DNA of 10,417 nt, taken from NCBI GenBank assembly GCA_035541995.1, contig DATKMG010000747.1, positions 1 through 10,417 on the forward strand, in the 5' to 3' direction. Source of the stretch: DATKMG01 sp035541995. Its GTDB lineage: Bacteria; Acidobacteriota; Terriglobia; Versatilivoradales; Versatilivoraceae. Both the position numbers and the translations under genes were made by a program. Shown here in pieces: positions 6,239 through 10,417 of this stretch. Under the pieces are notes generated by a model. That model saw only the letters and a list, made by a program, of their open reading frames with translations. It searched no databases and was not told where the DNA came from. How positions within the stretch are numbered: the first letter of the stretch is position 1; each line of letters starts with the position of its first letter.

Positions 6239-6874
6239 TCAAAAATAGGCAATGGAATAGAGCGTGGTCGGAACACTCATCCCTATCCTGTCGAACGGCG
6301 TGATCAGGTTGTGATGCGAATAAATCTCGGTCACGTAGGCCATTTGACCCAGGTTGAGAACCAGGGAAGCTGGCACGTTGGTAACACGAAGATTGGTGTC
6401 ATTGTCCGAATTGTTAGCGATGTAGTCGGGTGCCCCTCCGAATGAACCAGCCCCTTGGGTAGTGAAGACGCTTTGAGCCGAGAAACTGCCCAGTTGGGTC
6501 CGCTGATAGAGGATCACTTGATTGTAGTTTCCAGCGGTAGTGGTGCTGACACGCTTTAACACAGAGAAGATCAGCTTGGAATTGCTGCCACTAAAATCTA
6601 CGGGGGCGCTGGTCATGCTGTTCATGGCGGTGCCCGCGTCCTGCAGCGTCGTACCCCTGGAGATCAAGTTCGACCCTTCCCTTGTCAGCTTGACAATGAC
6701 ATGTTGATCATACAGGGCATATCCCATCTCAATGATTCCAAGACCCAGCAGCAGGAACAGTGGCATGGTCAGGGCAAATTCCACCAGGCTCTGCCCTTTT
6801 TGAGAACCGGGACCCCACACTCTGCTCCATTGATTCTTCCTGTATCCCTTCAGCTTGCTCAATGATTGGTTCAT
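6239..6874 (-). CDS. TadE-like pseudopilin/pilus assembly protein (second copy)
   Basis: I start this at ATG 6874-6872 (211 residues) because GAGAAGAG lies about seven bases ahead. The frame is open up to an ATG at 6934, which would overlap the upstream gene by 23 bases but has no ribosome site. The N-terminus is basic, then QKG-QSLVEFALTMP (25-37) and a membrane helix at about 33-52. Cleavage after G27 by a prepilin peptidase would place E32 at position +5, the hallmark of TadE/TadF pseudopilins. The remaining 150 residues are a Ser/Thr/Asn-rich external domain of no recognised fold. It lies 37 bases after the first TadE-like gene and 22 before the TadG-like gene. TadE proteins are minor components needed for tight-adherence (Flp) pili, but no pilin, ATPase, secretin or peptidase gene is in view. 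Confidence 0.82.
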   Translation of the reverse strand: MNQSLSKLKGYRKNQWSRVWGPGSQKGQSLVEFALTMPLFLLLGLGIIEMGYALYDQHVIVKLTREGSNLISRGTTLQDAGTAMNSMTSAPVDFSGSNSKLIFSVLKRVSTTTAGNYNQVILYQRTQLGSFSAQSVFTTQGAGSFGGAPDYIANNSDNDTNLRVTNVPASLVLNLGQMAYVTEIYSHHNLITPFDRIGMSVPTTLYSIAYF

Positions 6875-6911
6875 GGCTTTTCTCTTCTCAATGATCGGGA
6901 ATCTCACAATT

Positions 6912-7418
6912 CTAAGAGGTTGGAAACCCTTCATTTTTCATAGTGGATGAAACTCTCAAGTTGATTTGTCCGCCGGTGAAAAAAGGCCGGATCAGTGGCG
7001 TGACCAAACTCCATGTATAATTAACAGTCACCCGTGAAATGTCGCCCGGTCCTCCGGAACCCGCCGTCCAGACCCCGCCCGCCAAATGGTCGAACGTGAA
7101 GGCACTGTCGTCAATGACCAGTCCGGGAGTGGCCTGCCGCATGGCGACTTTAATCGAGTCTTCGCGGGAAAGCAGATTCCCAGGATTGTCAGGGTCATTC
7201 ATCTGCTGCCCTGTCACACCATAACGGGTTGCCAGACTGACCCCGTTTTCCAGAGACAGGTATGCATAGAACAACATGCTGAAATCTACGATGGCAAAGG
7301 TCAGCAGGAGCAGCAGCGGCAACACTACAGCCATCTCTACGAGATTGGCTCCTCTGGATGATTTCCATCGGTCCTTGATCGAAACGCACTTTTCTTGGAT
7401 TCTGTTTACTCGCATCAT
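6912..7418 (-). CDS. TadE-like pseudopilin/pilus assembly protein (first copy)
   Basis: The product is 168 residues from ATG 7418-7416, with GAGG about ten bases upstream; an ATG directly after it is an equally open alternative. After a basic N-terminus comes SRG-ANLVEMAVVLP (21-34) and a membrane helix at about 26-49. Cleavage after G23 would put E28 at +5, as in TadE/TadF proteins. The external part has the short beta-rich look of the family, ending with GGQINLRVSSTM. It is the first gene of the TadE-TadE-TadG operon, and its promoter must lie in the 253-base region shared with the divergent sigma gene. Similar three-gene sets occur with and without complete tad loci in many phyla; here the rest of the locus, if any, is elsewhere. 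Confidence 0.85.
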   Translation of the reverse strand: MMRVNRIQEKCVSIKDRWKSSRGANLVEMAVVLPLLLLLTFAIVDFSMLFYAYLSLENGVSLATRYGVTGQQMNDPDNPGNLLSREDSIKVAMRQATPGLVIDDSAFTFDHLAGGVWTAGSGGPGDISRVTVNYTWSLVTPLIRPFFTGGQINLRVSSTMKNEGFPTS

Positions 7419-7446
7419 GGCGTGAAACCTCGGATTTATCCCTTTA

Positions 7447-7468
7447 GGTGCATTCTTGAAACTGCACC
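7447..7468. repeat. Hairpin GGTGCA-N10-TGCACC in the Tad operon leader
   Basis: Perfect six-base arms (7447-7452 and 7463-7468) lie 29-50 bases upstream of the first TadE-like start codon. On the minus strand the sequence GAGTTTCACCACC just upstream and GAGGTTTCACGCC at the ribosome site are near-repeats. The element could be an operator or a leader hairpin; the evidence is only symmetry and position. Confidence 0.3.
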
Positions 7469-7536
7469 CGGTGGTGAAACTCCTTTTTCTCTGAATCCTG
7501 CGTAAACAAACCTCGAAGTCAATGACAGTTAAGCAA

Positions 7537-7647
7537 CTAAGGCTCCACTCTCTCTCCTAGGATTTGGCGTGCGGAATAAAGCGGGAGCCCGAACCCGTCG
7601 ATGACATAAGCAAGGACGAGTGGGTCCCCTAGTTTATTTACACGCAT
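7537..7647 (-). pseudogene. Possible fragment of an IS4/IS1634-type transposase
   Basis: A short minus-strand frame reads LGDPLVLAYVIDGFGLPLYS (residues 6-25) and ends about a dozen residues later in ERVEP and a stop. In IS4-superfamily transposases of the IS1634 kind, a strand with the second catalytic aspartate reads much like this (hydrophobic strand, D, G-F/L-P, then Y/F-S and a G-N-x-x-E-P turn). The GN of that turn is missing here and there is no catalytic context on either side. It may be a decayed remnant of an insertion in the divergent promoter region, or chance. Confidence 0.2.
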
Positions 7648-7671
7648 TGCGGTTCCAGTTTGATTGGTCTT

Positions 7672-8298
7672 ATGAGTCCTGAAACAGAACTGCATAGTCC
7701 ACAACCTCCAGATCAGGATCCTGAAGACTGTCAACTGGATGTGTCGGGAGGTTCTGAGTCTCTAGTCTCCCCGCATCCGTTCGATCGAGTCGTTACTGAG
7801 CCTTCGAGAGATGAGATTGAAAGGGAGGTCGTCGGTCTCTATCAGGAGAATGCCAGTAGGTTACTCCGATACGCAACGACGTTCGTAAACGGTCGGGAAC
7901 TTGCCCAGGATGCCTTACAGGAAGCTCTCATGAGGTACTTTGTGCTACGACTGGCAGGATTGTGTATCCGGAATCCGAGGGCCTGGCTATATCGGGTGGT
8001 GCGCAATTTCCTCCTGGACCGTAGGAAAGAACTGGGAACACGAGGCCGGGTCAACCTTGATGAAATTGTCGAATTACCTGATTGGCGGGCTCATCCGGAC
8101 GACCTTTATCATCAAAATGAGAGAACTCGAAGCTTCCTTGGCCAACTCTCCTCGAGGGAATTGGAGTGCGTGAGACTCAGGGCCGAAGGGTTTGACTATA
8201 AGGAGATTTCGGCAATTCTCAATGTCCGTACGGGTACGGTCGGGGCCTTATTAGCCCGTGCATTAAAGAAACTTCGGAAAACACGAAAACTCGAGTAA
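7672..8298 (+). CDS. ECF-type RNA polymerase sigma-70 family factor
   Basis: The product is 208 residues from ATG 7672; a TTG at 7660 is also in frame. Neither has a clear Shine-Dalgarno site, so translation may be weak or the transcript leaderless. Residues 1-48 are an unusual proline- and acid-rich extension. Region 2 covers about 49-120, with ELAQDALQEALMRYF (76-90) as the core-binding helix and NPRAWLYRVVRNFLLDRRK (101-119) as the -10-recognising part. A linker follows, then region 4 at about 153-203, with LSSRELECVRLRAEGFDYKEI and the recognition helix VRTGTVGALLARALKKLRK. There is no region 1 or 3, as in ECF factors. It is divergent from the Tad-like operon and is followed after 129 bases by its likely anti-sigma gene. 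It should direct RNA polymerase to a small regulon, possibly including the neighbouring operons. Confidence 0.88.
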   Translation: MSPETELHSPQPPDQDPEDCQLDVSGGSESLVSPHPFDRVVTEPSRDEIEREVVGLYQENASRLLRYATTFVNGRELAQDALQEALMRYFVLRLAGLCIRNPRAWLYRVVRNFLLDRRKELGTRGRVNLDEIVELPDWRAHPDDLYHQNERTRSFLGQLSSRELECVRLRAEGFDYKEISAILNVRTGTVGALLARALKKLRKTRKLE

Positions 8299-8341
8299 AG
8301 AAATCGATACCTTCGTTCGTCTGAATGGATGCCGGCTCCAG

Positions 8342-8370
8342 GGAAACAACCGTCAGATCAGATTGTCTGA
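8342..8370 (+). promoter_or_regulatory. ECF-like promoter between sigma and anti-sigma genes
   Basis: GGAAAC at 8342-8347 and GTCTGA at 8365-8370 are 17 bases apart, close to the GGAAC-N16/17-GTC pattern of many ECF-dependent promoters. A dyad TCAGA-N8-TCTGA (8353-8370) overlaps the -10 side. Initiation here would give the anti-sigma and membrane-protein genes their own transcript with a leader of about 50 bases, allowing feedback control by the sigma factor. This is a motif match only. Confidence 0.4.
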
Positions 8371-8427
8371 GATATCACATCACCTGGACCTGCTCTAAAG
8401 AGGAGAGTCTGGGAAGGAACCTGAACA

Positions 8428-8979
8428 GTGATAAACATTTTCTTCCTGCATCCAAGTAGCAATGTACTTCAGTCTTTCATCGATGGGGAACTCAGCAATC
8501 TCCGGCAACGGCGAATCCTACGACACTTAAAAAGCTGCGCCAGCTGCCGGTTAGAGGCTCAGCAGCTGAAAGCAGATCTTGCCTGGTTTGTAGCTGTTGA
8601 CCGCGAAGGCATCCTGGAACAGGACGGAGAACTGAATGACGGCCTGGCCAGACTGGAAAGCAGAATGCACTTCTTGAATTTCTCAGCCTCGCCGGAAACC
8701 TTGGGCCTCCATTGCTATTCATTGGCTCGCGGGCAGCTGCGTGATCGTGTCTTTAGTGAACTGGAGGTGTACCTCGGTTCACATGCAGCTACTGCCCTGC
8801 TTGAGAAATTAGGCAATTCAGAAACCGCAGGATTCCGTGGAACATTGGAGGCAGAGTGTCTGCTGGCAGCTTTCCTTGGACGGGATGTCGCTGCCAAGAT
8901 CATCAAGCGCATCATTTTGGTCAGCCAGGCTGTCCCTCTGGCCGGCCCACAGCCTCCACTCGCCCATGGTATTGTCTGA
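8428..8979 (+). CDS. Zinc-finger (ZAS/zf-HC2) anti-sigma factor candidate
   Basis: The product is 183 residues from GTG 8428, with GGAAGGAA (8412-8419) eight bases ahead. The N-terminus has the zf-HC2/ZAS signature: FIDGELS (17-23), then H33-x3-C37-x2-C40; H8, 25 residues before H33, may be the fourth ligand. Such domains wrap around ECF sigma factors and hold them inactive until a signal or zinc loss frees them. The remaining 140 residues are helical and contain no clear membrane helix, unlike many anti-sigma factors. One patch (REGILEQDGELNDGL) is acidic. The gene lies 129 bases after the sigma gene and 26 bases before the membrane-protein gene. The C-terminal part is unrecognised and may carry the sensor function, perhaps through the neighbouring membrane protein. 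Confidence 0.75.
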   Translation: MINIFFLHPSSNVLQSFIDGELSNLRQRRILRHLKSCASCRLEAQQLKADLAWFVAVDREGILEQDGELNDGLARLESRMHFLNFSASPETLGLHCYSLARGQLRDRVFSELEVYLGSHAATALLEKLGNSETAGFRGTLEAECLLAAFLGRDVAAKIIKRIILVSQAVPLAGPQPPLAHGIV

Positions 8980-9005
8980 AGGCAAACTACTCCGGAGAAC
9001 TCATA

Positions 9006-9911
9006 TTGTCTTATTCCGGTCACAAAACAACCTGTATCGGTCAATGCATCTATTGGATAACTCTATTACACCTGGTGACCGGTCTATTACTGACCACAAC
9101 ATCTCTGTTCACCGGCGACGACCACTGGGTCAAGTACTTCTTTGACCTGCAAAGCCCACTTTTTCTACTCACATTCAGCGGATTGGGTCTTTGTCTCAGC
9201 GCAATTGCCTGGTGGCAGTTTGGCACCGGTGAGTCCATGCGCTGGGCCTGGCTTCTGATCACGGTTGCTTCCTGGTGCCGATTTGTCGGATTGACGATCA
9301 TTCACGTGTTTGGCACGACTCCGGGTGAAGGTCACGGGTCAGTCTTCCCGGCTGCGAGACTCGACGGAGTTGCCCTCCTTCAATTGGGCCATGCTGTTAG
9401 CGGACCTATCCACATGCTGGTGCTCGCAGTCGGATTGCTGGTAGTCCTGGGAACGTACAGAAGGTTCGGAATGCTGATCCAGTTCAGTACCACTGATTAC
9501 GCTCTGTTCGGCTTTGTGAGTGCTTTCACGATATACAGACTTTTTGAGTGGTCCCTCTGGCTCGTGAAACCTGATAATCCTGTCTCTTTCTACGAGACGG
9601 CCAAGTGGTTTACCGATCCTTTGCTTTGTGTGCTTCTTTTCGAGGCGGTCTTCATTCGGCGTGCAGTCCTGAACATGGGGTGGGGGTTGGTTGCCAAATG
9701 TTGGGGGGGCTTTACAGCTGCGATCCTGATCACTTTAATCGGCAACATGGGGTCCTGGGCTGCAACTCACGGCTATCTGGCCATGCCAGTGGTTTCTCTG
9801 TTTTGGATTACATGGTGTCTGGCTATTGCCGCTTACGCATTGGGTCCCGCCTATCAAGTTGAAGCCACATTGCGAGCCAGGGAACGGCTCCGAAACTTTG
9901 TTGCCGCGTGA
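9006..9911 (+). CDS. Polytopic inner-membrane protein of unknown family, about 8 helices
   Basis: I place the start at TTG 9006 because GGAG (8994-8997) lies eight bases ahead. The frame is open back to ATG 8856, but that start would bury 120 bases inside the anti-sigma gene and adds a Cys/Pro-rich tail that looks like out-of-frame translation. The 301-residue product has hydrophobic segments at about 14-36, 51-71, 79-101, 124-148, 163-184, 204-218, 233-256 and 258-282, and a basic C-terminal tail (QVEATLRARERLR). Several histidines lie in or next to helices (22, 100, 129, 136, 255), which might bind heme or metal, but no known motif appears. It sits 26 bases after the anti-sigma gene, so the two are almost surely co-transcribed. 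It may be the membrane partner of the sigma/anti-sigma pair. I do not recognise the family. Confidence 0.75.
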   Translation: MSYSGHKTTCIGQCIYWITLLHLVTGLLLTTTSLFTGDDHWVKYFFDLQSPLFLLTFSGLGLCLSAIAWWQFGTGESMRWAWLLITVASWCRFVGLTIIHVFGTTPGEGHGSVFPAARLDGVALLQLGHAVSGPIHMLVLAVGLLVVLGTYRRFGMLIQFSTTDYALFGFVSAFTIYRLFEWSLWLVKPDNPVSFYETAKWFTDPLLCVLLFEAVFIRRAVLNMGWGLVAKCWGGFTAAILITLIGNMGSWAATHGYLAMPVVSLFWITWCLAIAAYALGPAYQVEATLRARERLRNFVAA

Positions 9912-10031
9912 CTCGCCTCGGAATTGATCCTTGTCTTCCGGCTGGGGGAATTAAATCTGCGTGAAGCATCTCTTCGCTTTCCCGCCTCTCTGAGTCGTGG
10001 CGGCACCTAACAACACCTTTTCCAGATGCGA
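9912..10031. other. Intergenic sequence downstream of the membrane-protein gene
   Basis: No gene, strong hairpin or U-tract terminator is visible. A weak GAAG-N5-CTTC stem near 9961-9973 is followed by CGCTTTCCC and is a poor terminator at best. Confidence 0.4.
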
Positions 10032-10191
10032 TCATGTTTGTCGGCGGCTCTCCCGTGACTGCCGAGCCCGTGGGGCCTTACGAGTGTGACGGAATTGTGC
10101 CGGAGGACAATCAAATTCCCGCTTGAACGCGCGTGTCCATGAGGCAGAACCACGATGTCCCCGGTGGTCAACTTCTCCCGCCGTCCACCGG
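10032..10191 (-). pseudogene. AraC-family regulator relic (cupin fragment joined to HTH end)
   Basis: Reading the minus strand, bases 10171 down to about 10130 encode LTTGDIVVLPHGHA. This matches the GD-x-V-x-L-P-H-G-x-A-H signature of the cupin domain at the N-terminus of one AraC subfamily (cupin_6 type). VDGG just upstream is in yet another frame. At 10135-10081, in a different frame, the sequence reads TRAFKREFDCPPAQFRHTR, the characteristic end of the AraC HTH domain (F-x-R-A-F-K-R-x-F-G-x-x-P-x-x-F-R). It then runs to a TGA at 10034-10032. Roughly 200 residues that should separate the two parts are missing, and the pieces meet at ACACGCGC. The simplest reading is an internal deletion plus frameshifts in a once intact gene. 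No start or upstream domain part could be found. Confidence 0.6.
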
Positions 10192-10309
10192 GTCGTCACG
10201 CTGAACCCTAGCCGCTCGGATCGAGGAAGGGGACCTGGCACGCATCCGCAAAGCCTTGGGCCGATGACCTCCACTGATGGGCGGTGCCTAAACATCAACT
10301 CTGAAGACC

Positions 10310-10366
10310 GCAGAATATGGTTGCGACTTTGTCCCGAAGGGACAAAGAGTTGCCACCTTATTCTGC
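10310..10366. repeat. 57-base near-palindrome with perfect 9-base core stem
   Basis: The core is CTTTGTCCC-GAA-GGGACAAAG (10327-10347), a perfect stem with a three-base loop. Outer arms GCAGAATATGGTTGC (from 10310) and its partner ending ATTCTGC (10366) pair with about three mismatches over 17 positions, separated from the core by a small asymmetric internal loop. The whole could form a cruciform or a stable RNA hairpin. It lies next to the AraC relic and resembles intergenic palindromic repeats or small MITE-like elements. No open frame crosses it credibly. Confidence 0.6.
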
Positions 10367-10417
10367 AATCCTTAATAATAGGTGTGGCTCGCAATGGAGA
10401 TCGGGCGGCATTCGGCC

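Noticed and set aside
6875..6934. Upstream ATG 6934 for the second TadE-like gene
   Set aside because: No Shine-Dalgarno sequence, and it would overlap the preceding gene; ATG 6874 has GAGAAGAG. It remains possible.
8856..9005. N-terminal extension of the membrane protein to ATG 8856
   Set aside because: It overlaps the anti-sigma gene for 124 bases and encodes a Cys/Pro-rich stretch unlike a signal or helix; TTG 9006 has a well-spaced GGAG.
10160..10192. Inverted repeat CCCGGTGG-N17-CCACCGGG as a structured element
   Set aside because: It lies inside the cupin-coding part of the AraC relic, so coding origin explains it as well; the wide loop makes it weak.
10192..10394. N-terminal part of the 120-codon minus-strand frame as a real gene
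   Set aside because: It includes one arm of the 57-base palindrome and shows no domain signal; only the AraC-like tail is meaningful.

Overview
The window looks like chromosomal DNA from a Gram-negative-type bacterium of medium G+C. My best guess is Acidobacteriota or a related soil/sediment phylum. The clues are a stand-alone Smr protein, two MacB-type permeases sharing a G-x-T-x-x-Q-A-G-G-x-R-A-G-R motif, and a TadE-TadE-TadG(vWA) cluster beside an ECF sigma/anti-sigma pair. No rRNA, tRNA, CRISPR array or intact mobile element is visible, so the taxonomic guess rests on remembered protein families and is weak.

Layout, left to right. (1) Bases 1-685, minus strand: the 5' 228 codons of an Smr-domain gene that runs off the left edge. 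(2) Bases 996-1475, plus strand: an unrecognised 159-residue soluble protein with a strong Shine-Dalgarno site and a TTGACA promoter. (3) Bases 1775-4409, plus strand: two paralogous MacB/FtsX-type ABC permeases in tandem, preceded by a repeat-rich, operator-like leader. No ATPase gene is in the window. (4) Bases 4410-4728: a gene-free gap between convergent operons, with a REP-like long inverted repeat and a run of short hairpins. (5) Bases 4729-7418, minus strand: TadE-like, TadE-like, then a TadG-like protein with a von Willebrand A domain; these are minor pseudopilin-type envelope proteins. (6) Bases 7672-9911, plus strand, divergent from the Tad cluster: an ECF-type sigma factor, a zinc-binding anti-sigma candidate and a polytopic membrane protein of unknown family starting at TTG. 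An ECF-like promoter (GGAAAC-N17-GTCTGA) lies between the sigma and anti-sigma genes. (7) Bases 9912-10417: no intact gene. On the minus strand there is a decayed AraC-family regulator in which a cupin-like fragment runs directly, in another frame, into the last part of the HTH domain. A 57-base near-palindrome lies beside it.

How the parts may work together (inference). The two permeases probably form a heterodimer needing an ATPase encoded elsewhere, perhaps acting in export or envelope lipoprotein/antibiotic traffic. The sigma/anti-sigma/membrane-protein set looks like an envelope-signal module, and its head-to-head position makes the TadE-TadE-TadG operon a candidate target. The most unusual material is the sigma/anti-sigma/eight-helix module, the palindromic intergenic elements at 4437-4512 and 10310-10366, and the AraC relic.
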